In this document: in pieces, positions 33,657-43,700 of the stretch
How positions within the stretch are numbered: position 1 is the first letter of the stretch
How the letters are laid out: each line of letters opens with the position of its first letter
Assembly: GCA_001804865.1 (NCBI GenBank)
Contig: MHBK01000025.1
Coordinates: 1-63,184, forward strand
DNA length: 63,184 bases
Direction: 5' to 3'
Source: Lentisphaerae bacterium GWF2_57_35
GTDB taxonomy: Bacteria > Verrucomicrobiota > Kiritimatiellia > CAIQIC01 > GWF2-57-35
The notes under the pieces: generated by a model
What the model was told of the DNA's origin: nothing
Databases searched by the model: none
What the model saw: only the letters and a program-made list of their open reading frames with translations
Program-made: the position numbers and the translations under genes

Positions 33657-36600
33657 ATGACCGCACGCCATTGCCTCTTTTCGATTAAATGGATCGCCTC
33701 CACGGTTTGCTTGCTATGCCTGGGGAGCAATCTCCACGCGGAGCTTCTGGCAGGGTGGCGGAAAACGAATGCCATGCTTGCGGCAAGCACCCCCTATGTC
33801 GCGACGACCAATCACGTCAAGATGTCGGCCCAGATGACGTGGACCAATTTCTATAAATACAACCAAAACGAATGGTTCTACATCGAACCTTGGCATACCG
33901 GCACGTTCGCCAATGGAGTGTCGGCGACCAACTATAACTACGCCGGCAAACCGGTCACGAATTACATCGAATTCTGTTTCACGGTGGACCCGGGCTACAA
34001 GATCTCGTTCACGAACATGCTCTTCCGGGGCATGAATGACGAAAGGCGTCTCTGGTTACACTTGCGCTCCGAAACGGACAACTTCTCGCAGGATATCATC
34101 ATTGGGAACAACAATCATACGACCGGCCAATGGACGAATCGGAACTATTTGACGACCACCAATAGCTTCAAGGACTACACCAATGCGCTGTACTTTCTGG
34201 ACGTGACCAACCGTCCGGTCCGGCTCCGGCTCTACGGCGTGGCCGCGGTATCCAAATGGGCTTACTTATACATGACCAACCTGACCGCCAGCGCCTATGC
34301 GGGAAAATGTATGATCGCATTCGAGGGCGAGGTGAGGCGCATGATAGATGTTCTTCCGTCGAGCGGCCCGCTGGTGGGCGGGAATGTAATCGTTCTTACC
34401 AATGCGGTAGACCCGCTCATCGGGAACGGGACCGACATCACGAACATCCAAGTGGGCGCCTTGAGCATCACGAGCTTTCTCGGGCAGGGCTCCAACTGGG
34501 TGAGCTGGATTGCGCCGGCGGGCGACAGCCCGGGAGCCAAGGACATCACCGTGTACTCCGTCAGCACCGGCAGCACAGTATTTACGCAAGCCTACACGTA
34601 CAATCCGACGGGCGTGATCACCCACCTTTCGCCCGTCACCGGCCCCGTTACGGGCGGCTTCCCGGTGGCCATCGTCGGTTCTAATCTGTGCGCCGGCGAC
34701 GTGACCAATGTGACGTGGGGCGCCGGCACGGCGGCGGTGGTGAGCCAGAGTTCCACGCAGGTGGTGGTGACCGCTCCCGCCGGGGTAGGGACCGTGGGCC
34801 TTCGCGTGGACTCCATCAGTTTCGGTGAATCCTGGAAGTCCGGCGCCTTCACCTACAGCGGGCCAAATCTTCAAGTACGGGGGACCAATGGGGAGGCGAT
34901 CGCCAGCGGCGAGGCGGCGAGCCTGGAGAAGGGGAGCGATTTCGGCACGATCCCGTCCGGCTCGGTGGTGACGAATTGGATGGCCCTCACCAACAGCGGT
35001 CTCGGCCTGCTGACGATCGGCGGCGTGACCACCAACGGTGATGGCGCCGCACGGTTCGGCATGGATGGCATTCCCTCAACGCTGGCCGATGGGGCGCAGG
35101 ACGCTTTCAGCGTGGTCTTCGACGCGTCGGCGGTGGGCGCCCATACCGCCGCCGTTCATGTCGTCAGCGACGGGCCATCTCCTTATATAATTTATCTGTC
35201 TGCTACCGTCGCCAAGAGCGATCAGACCATCACGTTCCTGCCGATCGGGGATCAAGTGACGACCAGCAAAGTGGGGCTGGCGGCGACGGCGTCAAGCGGT
35301 CTGTCGGTGAGTTTCGCCACGAACAACGGCCCGGCGGTCATGGCCGACGGGACCAACCTCTCGTTTACGGGCGCGGGCAGCGTAAGCATCGTAGCGTCGC
35401 AGGCAGGCAATGCCAGTTGGAATCCGGCGCCGGACGTGACCAACACATTCAACGTAACCAAAGCGCAGGCGGGCGTGTATCTTTCCAGTCTGACGCAGGC
35501 CTATGACGGCGCCGCGCGCAATGTAACCGCCACCAGCGATCCATCCGGCCTGACCGTGGAGTTCACCTACGACGGCAACGCCTGGGCCCCGACCAACGTA
35601 GGCAGCTACGCGGTGACGGGAACGGTCAATGACGCTAATTGGCAGGGTTCCGCAGATGGCAGCTTGGTGGTCTCGAAAGGCGCGGCAGGGGTGTACCTTG
35701 CCGGCCTGACGCAGACCTATGACGGCGCCGCGCGCAATGTGACCGCCACCAGCGATCCATCCGGCCTGACCGTGGAGTTCACCTACGACGGCAACGCCTG
35801 GGCCCCGACCAACGTAGGCAGCTACGCGGTGACGGGAACGGTCAATGACGTGAATTGGCAGGGTTCCGCAGATGGCAGCTTGGTGGTCTCGAAAGCGAAT
35901 CAAGTCCTATCCAACTTTCTGCCAACCAACGGCAGTGTGTTCCTGGCAACGGATATCGTGGGGCTTTCGGCCGCGGCTTCCAGCGGGCTGGCCGTGAGCT
36001 TTGCGACCAACAACGGGCCGGGCCTCATCACGGGCCTCACCAACCTGTCCTTTACGGCGGGTGGCGAGGTATCGGTGGTCGCCTCGCAGACGGGTGACGG
36101 GAATTGGAATCCAGCGGCCGAACAAACCAATATCTACACCGTGATGAGCTATGCCGATGTGAGCATCGCCTCGGCGCATGGGACCACCATCCCGATGACA
36201 GGTGTTTACACCATGCTGGTAGGGACAGTCTTCACCAGCCAGGTGCAGACGCCGGACACGCAGGGCACGACGCAGTATGTCTGCGCGGGGTGGACCGCGA
36301 CGGAGAACCTCGACCCGGCGGGCGGGGTGGGAACCCAGGCGGTGGTGACGGTCAACGGCACGGGCGCCCTGACCTGGCGGTGGACCACCAACTACTGGCT
36401 GGGAGCCACGGCGGAAGATCACGGACTGGTGGTAGGCGGAAATGGCTGGGCGGGATTGGGCGTGACCACGCAGATCGTCGCCGTGGCCGATGCGTACTAT
36501 CGCTTCACGAATTGGACGGGAGCTGTGGAGTCCTCCGTGAATCCGCTGGACGTGCTCATGGACGGTCCGAAGACGCTGATGGCGCACTTCGCGGCGAACT

Positions 36601-37058
36601 GGACCACGAACCAGCCGACGCCGGAATGGTGGATGGCGCAGTACGGCCTGACCAATTTCGAAACGGACGTACTGCTGGACGCCGATGGCGATGGCGTGCC
36701 GACCGGGAACGAGTGGACGATGAACACCGATCCGACGAATGCCTTGTCCTTCCTGTATGCGGCGCGATACGACGTCGCCTATGGCGCCAACTGCTATGAC
36801 GTGGTTTCGACCAACACCGAACCGCCGTACGACGTATATACACAGATCGTGTGCGACGTCATCGGCCAACTGCTGGCCTGGCCCTGCGCGACGGATCGGG
36901 TGTACGACGTCGAGTTCGACGCGACCTTCCCGCTGGGCGGCTGGGCGCCGGCACCGGGGCTGACGAATCTCGGGTGCGCCGATGGCTGGCTGAGCCTGAC
37001 CAACGCGCTGTCGCCTGACGCCTTGAAGATGTACCGGTTGAAGGTGCGGGCGCCGTAG
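33657..37058 (+). CDS. Large secreted protein with IPT/TIG, MBG-like repeats and Ca-binding tail
   Basis: A 1133-residue protein from the ATG at 33657 (AGGGGA upstream; the longer frame from 33603 has no such site). A signal peptide (ending GSNLHA) is followed by a beta-rich domain, two IPT/TIG-like units (VLPSSGPLVGGNVIVLTNAV, then LSPVTGPVTGGFPVAIVGSN), and a choice-of-anchor-D-like stretch. Then come MBG/YDG-type units, two of which are near-identical 72-residue repeats, an InlB-B-like YRFTNWTG segment and a DADGDGVPTGNEW Ca-binding motif near the end. Likely an extracellular or surface-attached adhesin. No sorting signal is recognised beyond the DALKMYRLKVRAP tail, similar to other secreted proteins in the window. 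Confidence 0.87.
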   Translation: MTARHCLFSIKWIASTVCLLCLGSNLHAELLAGWRKTNAMLAASTPYVATTNHVKMSAQMTWTNFYKYNQNEWFYIEPWHTGTFANGVSATNYNYAGKPVTNYIEFCFTVDPGYKISFTNMLFRGMNDERRLWLHLRSETDNFSQDIIIGNNNHTTGQWTNRNYLTTTNSFKDYTNALYFLDVTNRPVRLRLYGVAAVSKWAYLYMTNLTASAYAGKCMIAFEGEVRRMIDVLPSSGPLVGGNVIVLTNAVDPLIGNGTDITNIQVGALSITSFLGQGSNWVSWIAPAGDSPGAKDITVYSVSTGSTVFTQAYTYNPTGVITHLSPVTGPVTGGFPVAIVGSNLCAGDVTNVTWGAGTAAVVSQSSTQVVVTAPAGVGTVGLRVDSISFGESWKSGAFTYSGPNLQVRGTNGEAIASGEAASLEKGSDFGTIPSGSVVTNWMALTNSGLGLLTIGGVTTNGDGAARFGMDGIPSTLADGAQDAFSVVFDASAVGAHTAAVHVVSDGPSPYIIYLSATVAKSDQTITFLPIGDQVTTSKVGLAATASSGLSVSFATNNGPAVMADGTNLSFTGAGSVSIVASQAGNASWNPAPDVTNTFNVTKAQAGVYLSSLTQAYDGAARNVTATSDPSGLTVEFTYDGNAWAPTNVGSYAVTGTVNDANWQGSADGSLVVSKGAAGVYLAGLTQTYDGAARNVTATSDPSGLTVEFTYDGNAWAPTNVGSYAVTGTVNDVNWQGSADGSLVVSKANQVLSNFLPTNGSVFLATDIVGLSAAASSGLAVSFATNNGPGLITGLTNLSFTAGGEVSVVASQTGDGNWNPAAEQTNIYTVMSYADVSIASAHGTTIPMTGVYTMLVGTVFTSQVQTPDTQGTTQYVCAGWTATENLDPAGGVGTQAVVTVNGTGALTWRWTTNYWLGATAEDHGLVVGGNGWAGLGVTTQIVAVADAYYRFTNWTGAVESSVNPLDVLMDGPKTLMAHFAANWTTNQPTPEWWMAQYGLTNFETDVLLDADGDGVPTGNEWTMNTDPTNALSFLYAARYDVAYGANCYDVVSTNTEPPYDVYTQIVCDVIGQLLAWPCATDRVYDVEFDATFPLGGWAPAPGLTNLGCADGWLSLTNALSPDALKMYRLKVRAP
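35466..35897 (+). repeat. Two near-identical 216-bp coding tandem repeats
   Basis: Within the secreted protein gene, the segment beginning near 35466 repeats with a 216-base (72-codon) period: TATGACGGCGCCGCGCGCAA occurs at 35502 and 35718. The units differ at only a handful of positions, so the duplication or a gene-conversion event is recent. Confidence 0.9.
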
Positions 37059-37149
37059 CAAGAATGGCCGCATGCCGATTGAACAGCGAGCGCAGGGCCT
37101 CTGCTTGAGGCGGACGTGCTCGGTTTTGTTCGAATAGAGCGGCGAGTGG

Positions 37150-37526
37150 GCGCAGGGCCAGCCCTTCACAATAGATTCTGCTGAAAAAGTCGCCGGTTCG
37201 CAGAACCGGCCTACAAAAAGAAGCCCAAACATTGGTCTTTTGTTGTAGGCCGACTCTGTGAGTCGGCGTTTTTTGGACTTTTTCAGCGGAATCCACAATA
37301 CACTTTGCCTGCGTGGATCTACCCGGCGACAGACAGAGCGCATGCCATGATGCTGCGGCCTGCTCCGGGTTGAGCGGAAGGCCTGGGTTGACGGGCGGTT
37401 TCCAATGGTTGGAAGATTTGGCCTGGATTTTTCCAATCATTGGAAAACTTCTTTGTGGTCATCATTTTTGGCTGGTCTTGGGGCATCGCCGAACAGGGGT
37501 TCGGCTCCTACAGGGAAGAAAAACTT
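37150..37526. repeat. Duplicated block, copy 1 (interrupted by a MITE)
   Basis: From CAGCCCTTCACAATA through GACAGACAGAGCGCATGCCA to TTCGGCTCCTACAGGGAAGA the sequence repeats at 40059-40310 with few changes. Copy 1 contains an extra 120-base palindromic element. Both copies carry TTTCCAATGGTTGGAA and TTTTTCCAAT(C)ATTGGAAAA palindromes (37399-37447; 40180-40228). No gene is visible in either. Confidence 0.85.
37174..37293. mobile_element. 120-bp palindromic MITE with 7-bp target duplication
   Basis: Ends are GATTCTGCTGAAAAAGTC and its near-perfect complement GACTTTTTCAGCGGAATC (17 of 18 match). Target duplications CACAATA lie at 37167-37173 and 37294-37300. The duplicated block at 40 kb preserves the empty site (CACAATA once, at about 40075-40081). 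Interior arms (GGCCTACAA...TTGTAGGCC) also pair, so the whole element can fold as one long hairpin. No coding capacity; a transposase elsewhere must move it. Confidence 0.85.
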
Positions 37527-37536
37527 CGCTTTTTCC

Positions 37537-37655
37537 GTTGGAGGGGCGCGCTCCGTCGCGACCGCCTTTTCCTCACCCAATTCGAAGCTTGCCCAGACCT
37601 TACCGGAGCGATTGCTTTGATGATCAACACCCGTTTGGGTCCGACCCGGATATAC
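37537..37655. repeat. Composite of dispersed repeats A (half) and C upstream of the AbiE module
   Basis: TTGGAGGGGCGCGCTCCGTC and CCTTTTCCTCACC (repeat A half) are followed by GGAGCGATTG, TTGATGATCAAC and GGGTCCGACCCGGATATA (repeat C). It has the same order as 33371-33545. Repeat C recurs on the other side of the module at 39119-39208, in the same orientation. Confidence 0.7.
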
Positions 37656-37724
37656 CGAATTCATCATATTACACGTAATTGACACATAATGCTATTGTTG
37701 GTATTTATTCTTTCGAAGGATTGT

Positions 37725-38489
37725 ATGATGAAAACCTACTCCGACAAACAATACGTGGAACTGTTTCATCTGATCTTCCTCGCCCAGATGGGCCGGAAAA
37801 TCGACAAGCGGTTTTATGTCTTGAAAGGCGGGTGCAACCTTCGGTTTTTCTTTAAAAGCCCCAGATATTCCGAGGTCATGGATCTGGATGTGAAGGACAT
37901 TCCCGTTCATAAACTGGCGGATCAGGTCGGCGGCATTCTTGAATCCAAACCGTTTGCCCAAATCCTGCAGGTGCGGGGGATGTCTGTCGTGCATATCAAC
38001 AACGACAAGCAAACGCCGACGACCCAGCGATGGAAGCTCGGGCTGGGAATTCCCGGCGTCGATCGGCCCGTGCCGACCAAGATTGAGTTTTCACGGCGCG
38101 GCATGGAAGAGGACATGGAGTTTGCGCCGGTCGATGCCTTGGTCACATCCGGCTACGAGTTGCCGCCGGTCCTGGCGAACCACTATTCAAAGCAGGCCGC
38201 TTATGGCCAGAAAATCAGGGCCTTGGCCGATCGCAAGGAAACGCAGGCGCGGGATATTTTCGACCTCCATCTGCTGTTGGGAATGGGCGCCGACCCCCGG
38301 CGCGTTCCGAAGAAGGCCGGGGAAAAACTGGCGGAAGCCATGGACAAGGCGTTGACGCTCGACTTTGGCGTATTCGCCTCGCAAGTTTTGGCTTACCTGC
38401 CCGCGGAAGATCGGGACGCCTATGACGCAGATGCATGGGATGCCATAAGACTCCGCGTCTTCGATGCACTGAAGGAGGGTGCGTCATGA
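37725..38489 (+). CDS. AbiEii-like nucleotidyltransferase toxin (type IV toxin-antitoxin)
   Basis: About 254 residues; two adjacent ATGs (37725, 37728) follow AAGGA. The N-terminal part has the minimal nucleotidyltransferase features of AbiEii/AbiGii toxins: VLKGGCNLRFF and a downstream MDLDV acidic pair. Later blocks (PTKIEFSRRG, RALADRKETQARDIFDLHLLL) match the family C-terminal half. Members block translation by adding pyrimidines to tRNA ends. The stop overlaps the antitoxin start (ATGA). Here the toxin gene comes first, the reverse of the classical abiEi-abiEii order. Confidence 0.85.
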   Translation: MMKTYSDKQYVELFHLIFLAQMGRKIDKRFYVLKGGCNLRFFFKSPRYSEVMDLDVKDIPVHKLADQVGGILESKPFAQILQVRGMSVVHINNDKQTPTTQRWKLGLGIPGVDRPVPTKIEFSRRGMEEDMEFAPVDALVTSGYELPPVLANHYSKQAAYGQKIRALADRKETQARDIFDLHLLLGMGADPRRVPKKAGEKLAEAMDKALTLDFGVFASQVLAYLPAEDRDAYDADAWDAIRLRVFDALKEGAS

Positions 38490-39088
38490 GGCTGATCGAA
38501 GCGCACGCCCGGCTTCTGAAGCTGGGGCAGCCGGTTTTCACAACGACCGACGCGGCGGCCTGCCTCGAAATCCCCGCAGGCCATGCCAGCAAAATGCTGG
38601 CTCGACTGGCCGAGACAGAGCATGTCGCGTCCTTGATGCGCGGGTTATGGGCCTTTCCGGACAAGGTGAGCCCACTCGCCTTACCCGCTTATCTGACGGC
38701 GCCCTTTCCCGCCTACGTCTCTTTGCAGAGCGCGTTGTATTACCATGGCATGATCTCCCAAATCCCGTCGGTTACCTATGCCATTTCCATCGCACGGACA
38801 CGGCTTTACCGAACGTCGTTGGGCGCGGTTTCGGTGCATCATGTCGAACCGCCCTTCTTCTTCGGGTTCGAGCAAAGCCAGGAGCACATTTGGATGGCCA
38901 CGCCGGAAAAGGCGTTGTTGGATGTCCTCTACCTAAGCCCGGCCAAGTCGCGTCTGTTCGCCGCGTTGCCGGAACTCGAATTCCCCAAAAGCTTCAGCCC
39001 GCGCCGCGCCCGCCAACTGGCAAAAAAAATCCCCTCCCCCCGCCGTAAAACTTTAGTGCAATCCCGCCTCGAACGCCTTCTTCCCTGA
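38486..39088 (+). CDS. AbiEi-like antitoxin
   Basis: A 200-residue protein from the overlapping ATG at 38486. The N-terminal winged helix (about 1-75, TTTDAACLEIPAGHASKMLARLAE) and the following AYVSLQSALYYHGM and ATPEKALLDVLYL segments match AbiEi/type IV antitoxins, which repress the operon and neutralise the toxin. A fragment of a second copy lies at 39837-40042. The last 20 residues are basic (KKIPSPRRKTLVQ) and depart from the duplicated copy at that point. Confidence 0.87.
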   Translation: MRLIEAHARLLKLGQPVFTTTDAAACLEIPAGHASKMLARLAETEHVASLMRGLWAFPDKVSPLALPAYLTAPFPAYVSLQSALYYHGMISQIPSVTYAISIARTRLYRTSLGAVSVHHVEPPFFFGFEQSQEHIWMATPEKALLDVLYLSPAKSRLFAALPELEFPKSFSPRRARQLAKKIPSPRRKTLVQSRLERLLP

Positions 39089-39118
39089 TTTCTTCCGAGC
39101 TGTTACAAGCCATTTTCC

Positions 39119-39208
39119 TACCCCAAAAGCGACGCTAACAAGGTGCTGGGAGCGCTTGTTATGATGTAAGGCATTGATGATCAACTCTCGTTTTGGTCCG
39201 ACCCGAAT
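39119..39208. repeat. Dispersed repeat C, downstream of the AbiE module
   Basis: CCCCAAAAGCGACGCTAACA, GGAGCGCTTGTTATGATGTA, TTGATGATCAAC and GTTTTGGTCCGACCCG in the same order as at 33455-33545. Together with the copy at 37603-37655 it brackets the AbiE genes as a direct repeat. A short AACAAG...CTTGTT stem and a TTGATGATCAA palindrome are visible. Confidence 0.7.
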
Positions 39209-39211
39209 GCA

Positions 39212-39520
39212 CTAAAGGGCCAACCAAGCCCGGACAGCCGCTTCAACTCGAAAGAGAGTTTCTGAATCGAGGCGTCCGAGCCGGCGAACCAACTTCACGA
39301 CCGGCACGCCGCCGATGCCTTGCGCATCAAAGGCGCCTGGCTGAAAGTTTGGAGCCGAATGAGGCACTTCAAAGCGTGTGTGTCGAAGGCTGGTCGTGCG
39401 GGGCACGTAAGTGACCACGGCGCGCTCCTGATCCTGATAAGCCACGCTCAAGATCGCGACGGGGCGGGTTTTTGCGGCGAGCCCTAAATCCACCAGCCAG
39501 AGTTCACCCCGTTCGATCAC
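39212..39520 (-). CDS. MazF/PemK-type toxin
   Basis: A 102-residue protein with a GTG start overlapping the antitoxin stop (GTGA). The sequence begins IERGELWLVDLGLAAKTRPVAILS, the signature of PemK/MazF ribonucleases (RGEIWLVDL...K.RPvvIlS), and ends with the usual LGRLDSETLFRVEAAVRAWL. It should cleave mRNA when freed from its antitoxin. It faces the AbiE module across repeat C. Confidence 0.9.
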   Translation of the reverse strand: MIERGELWLVDLGLAAKTRPVAILSVAYQDQERAVVTYVPRTTSLRHTRFEVPHSAPNFQPGAFDAQGIGGVPVVKLVRRLGRLDSETLFRVEAAVRAWLAL

Positions 39521-39687
39521 TGGGCGGTCCTCGAGCGCGCTTGGGATTCTTCCTCATCCAGCATGGAAAAGATTTCTTCCGAGGCGTTAATCATCATCTG
39601 ATTCTCTTCCAGCCATTGGACTAGTTCCTGCACATCCCGCAGGGAAAGTTTTTCGATAGCGGATTCGATTTCCAATAATGTTGTCAT
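39517..39687 (-). CDS. Small antitoxin partner of the MazF-type toxin
   Basis: A 56-codon gene with product MTTLLEIESAIEKLSLRDVQ... continuing ELVQWLEENQMM and ending ARSRTAQ. It is acidic and helical, as expected for an antitoxin, begins like many small 'EIESAIEKL' antitoxins, and its stop overlaps the toxin GTG. Too short for most ORF cut-offs but well supported by the overlap. Confidence 0.8.
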   Translation of the reverse strand: MTTLLEIESAIEKLSLRDVQELVQWLEENQMMINASEEIFSMLDEEESQARSRTAQ

Positions 39688-39836
39688 AGCATTTTTATAT
39701 TACCCGTTCTCCATCTTGGTTTCAATCTTCTGTTTATCTTCGCTTAGAATGGCCTTGAGTTTGGATGGATATGTGGCCGTGGTGTGGCGAAACAGATGCA
39801 TCATCAGGGTCGACCTTTTTTCCCTCCGGACGTCGT

Positions 39837-40042
39837 CGGGCTCGGTTTCGGTGCATCATGTCGAGCTGTCGTTCTTCTTCGGATTCGAGCAAAGCCAGGA
39901 GCGCATTTGGATGGCCGCGCCGGAAAAGGCGTTGTTGGATGTCCTCTACCTAAGCCCGGCCAAGTCGCGTCTGTTCGCCGCGTTGCCGGAACTCGAATTC
40001 CCCAAAAACTTCAGCCCGCGCCGCGCCCGCCAACTGGCGAAG
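39837..40042 (+). pseudogene. Fragment of a second abiEi-like antitoxin gene
   Basis: From GGTTTCGGTGCATCATGTCG to CGCGCCCGCCAACTGGC, this stretch is nearly identical to 38828-39023 of the antitoxin gene: about 65 codons with substitutions such as GAACCGCCC to GAGCTGTCG. It has no start, no toxin partner, and runs directly into duplicated block copy 2. To its left (39701-39830) a short minus-strand reading frame end (...KQKIETKMENG-stop) of unknown origin precedes the antitoxin gene. Confidence 0.85.
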
Positions 40043-40058
40043 GCGCAGGGTCCGAAGG

Positions 40059-40310
40059 CGCAGGGTCAGCCCTTCACAATACACTTTGCCTGCGGGGATC
40101 TGCCCGGCGTCAGACAGAGCGCATGCCAAGATGCTGCAGTTTGCTCCGGGTTGAGCGGAAGGCCTGGGTTGACGGGCGGTTTCCAATGGTTGGAAGATTT
40201 GGCCGGGATTTTTCCAAGCATTGGAAAACTTCTTTGTGGTCATCATTTCTGGCTGGTCTTGGGGCATCGCCGAACAGGGGTTCGGCTCCTACAGGGAAGA
40301 AAAACTTTGT
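40059..40310. repeat. Duplicated block, copy 2 (uninterrupted)
   Basis: Counterpart of 37150-37526 without the 120-base element, preserving the single CACAATA target. After it, 40340-40440 holds GC-rich hairpins (GGACGGCGAGGCCGCCGTCC and GTCCGCGGCCCCGCGGAC), and 40580-40700 three more TTTTCCAA..TTGG palindromes. No gene can be supported from 40043 to 40701. Confidence 0.85.
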
Positions 40311-40701
40311 TTTTTTCTTTTGAATTCTTCCGGGCGGCTGTTGAAAAAGCGAAGAGGACGGCGAGGCCGCCGTCCCTCCCGATATCAACCTGCGATTTTG
40401 GCGTCGGCGGGAGGGTCCGCGGCCCCGCGGACCTTTTTGCAAGGTTTTTTAGCACTTACCGCCGGAGCAAGTCCCTTTACCTCCACGAGGGCTCCTGGTA
40501 CTTTCATCCCGTCGGTTTTGCCGTCCAGACGAACCATGCGCTTATGAGGTCAACATGAACCTGAGTTTCCGTGCCGCCCCGGTTTTCCAACCATTGGATG
40601 AATTAACGCCCGATTTTCCAATCATTGGAAAAAGGCCTCGAAAATTTTCCCCGCCTGCTCCCTCGCTCTGCGAGCGAGGGCGGGCAGGCAATGGTTGGAA
40701 A

Positions 40702-43700
40702 ATGCCGGTTTTGGCGCTTTTGACGGGCTTGTTGACGATCACGGCGGCGAGGGCCGAGTCGCTTCGCGGGGATATGAATGGGTGGGCGGCGACGTGGATG
40801 ATTCTGGATGATTTGATTGGCAATACCTGGACTTTGACGTTTACCAATACGCTTTCGGACGGCTCTGCGAATTTCAAATTCGATCAGGATGGCGATTGGG
40901 ATCCGCAATGGGGTTCGGGGACCGGCTCGCAAAATGCGTCTGCTAACGCTTCGGTGGGGCAGGTGCGTTGCAGTTGCTCGGGAGAAGGCCCGGGGAACAT
41001 GACCATCGGGATGACGCTGAACAAGATTTACACGTGGAAGCTGACGGGCACAGCGAGCTGGTGGGATCGCCAATTCATTGCGATGGAAACGGATGCCTGG
41101 CCGGTCGATTTGACAGCCGTGAGCGATAATGCCGCCGCCGCGGGAACCGGCACGGTGACGGTGAGCATCCAGCTGAGCGCGGCAAAATCCCCGCAGGAAA
41201 CCGTCTATGTGCGTTACACGACCAACGGCTGGACGGCGGACCTTGTCGCCGCAACCGGCAGCAGCACCAACTATACGGCGACGATTCCCGGTCAGGCGGC
41301 TGGGGTTACGGTGGTGTATTATGCGATCTCATCCACCATGCCGCTGGCTTTGGTCGGCTCTTCCACCGACTTATGCATTTTGCGCGGCAACAACAACGCC
41401 GGCGCCAACTATTCCTATGTGGTCAGCGGCGGGTTTAACCCCGGCAACTGCTGGCACGTTCCCGGCAATTATGAACCGCAGGGCGCTTACATGCGCAACC
41501 CGCCCAATCCGTATTCCAACACGGCGGTCCACATCTACAACGGAAACCAATTTCAGGGCGTGGGCAATCCCGGCAATCAAACCGGCGGGGTTTTGCATCA
41601 TCGGTTGGCGCCGGCCGGCGCTTGGAGCAGCACGAATCTGGCTTTCGATATCGAGCGGGAAAACAATAAGTATTGGAAGTCCGCCATTCCCCCCGGCGCC
41701 TACGGCGCGACCAATGGGGTGGAATATTATCTGCAAATTTCTTACAGCGACCACGACACGACCTGGATCGGCACGAGCAATAATGCGGTCAGCGCTCTAT
41801 TCGCGTCCGAGGCGGAGGCCATGGCTCATCCGTTTAGCTTTATCTACGGCGGGGAGCCAGGCTCGGAAGCGGGATTCATCTGGCACGCGAGCAATCGGGT
41901 CAGCGCGGGCTCGGGCAACGTCCAGTTCTGGGCGAAGATCGGCTACGCGCAGGGCACGGGCAGCAATCGCTGGGTGAACAACGCGGTCATCTATTACACG
42001 ACCAACGGGGCCGCGCCGGCGGGCGCGAAAGGGGTGGCGGGCAACGCGGACACGTTCGTGCAAACCATGGGGTTCGATCACATGGAGGAGGACTCGTATC
42101 CGGACGGCGATGCGATGTGGTGGGCGGGCACGGCGACGAATCTTCCGGCGAGCGACGGCAGCGTCATTCGCTACAAGATCGGCGCGTGGAACGGCGGCGG
42201 CGTGGAACGGTTCGCCGAATACAACACGAGCGAACCCGACAACAAGATCTTCGATTTCTCTTTGTTTGTTCCCGGGGCGGCGGGCCTGCAAGTCAACGGC
42301 CAGAGCGCCGACTACACGACCACCAAATTCTTCATCGACGAGCTGGCCGGCGAGACGCAATACGTGACGGTGGTTTACACGCCGGCTGACGGCGCGATTT
42401 CCAATGTACAGGTTTTCTGCAATCTGAACCGGCGCGATTGGGTCGATGTGGATTATACGAATCAATACATCGCGTCCGACGGTTATCCTGACGGCATCCG
42501 TCCTCCCGACGGCAATCTCCTGAACACGAACGATACCGGCGCGTATTTCACCGCCTTCGTGATGAGCGGCGGTCCTTCGACGTATTACTGGACCGGCGCC
42601 GTCAGCCAATGCGGCGCTTATCGTTTAACCGCTCGCTATCAAAAGAACGCCGCCAGCCCGACGAACTGGAATTGGTACTCCTCCAGCGGACGCCGCGATC
42701 ATGCGGTGGTGGCCTCGCCGAAGAAGGTGCACGACCTTACGATGTATGAACTTAACACCCTCACCATCAAGGCCACCAGCGACACCGAGGGCGGGCACAG
42801 CACCTTCAGCGATTTGCTCACCGGCAATCAGGACAGCTTCACCAACTTCAACCTCGGCTACCTGAACAAGATCCAGGCCAACTGCCTTTGGTTCCAGCCG
42901 ATCCATCCCAACGGCATCGACCGCGCCGACGGCCTTACGCCGGGCAGCCCGTACGCGACCCGCGATTATTTCGCGGTCTCGAAATGGTTCGGCAAAGCCG
43001 GCACCGAAGAAGGCGCGCTGAACGAATTCACCAACTTCGTGCAGGCGTGCGACGTCTATACGGGGCAAATCGGCACCGTCAACATCATGCTCGACGGCGT
43101 GTTCAATCACACCTCCTGGGACGCCGAATTCGGCGAGGCCGGAGTGCGGTTCGATTTCTGCACCAACGTCAACGACCGCATCGGCTGGTTCAAGCCGGGC
43201 TGGTACTCGCTCTGGACCGACTACGGTTCGCCCGCCACGTATTACAGCAGCGCCTGGAGCAACGACATCGCCACCGCGCCCGACCGCGGCGACTTCGGCA
43301 AGTGGAACGACGTGGCGGAATTTTATTACGGCAAATATTCCGCGCTCGTCCGCCACAATCCCGACAACAACGCCGATTACCTGAACGAAGACGACGGCTA
43401 CGACTTCGCCGGCATGGGCACGGACACGAAGGACCTGTGGAAATACATCGGCTACTACAGCGAATACTGGCTCAAGAAAACCGGCCACTCCGGCACGAAC
43501 AGCACAGCGGCCGACGGCTCCTACGCCCAGCGCCTCGCCCGCGACAACCGCGGCATCGACGGCCTGCGCTGCGACTTCGGCCAGGGCCTCCCGCCGCAGT
43601 GCTGGGAATACGTCATCAACCGCACGCGCAAGATGAAATGGAACTTCGTCTTCATGGCCGAAACCCTCGACGGCGGCAAACCGGGCTATCGGTCCAATCG

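Noticed and set aside
39119..39208. Integron attC site beside the toxin-antitoxin cassettes
   Set aside because: The inverse-core and core heptamers do not fit the attC consensus, and no integrase is in the window.
39716..40558. A 280-codon gene across the duplicated block
   Set aside because: The frame joins an antitoxin fragment, a duplicated non-coding block and REP hairpins; it is an accident of the rearrangement.
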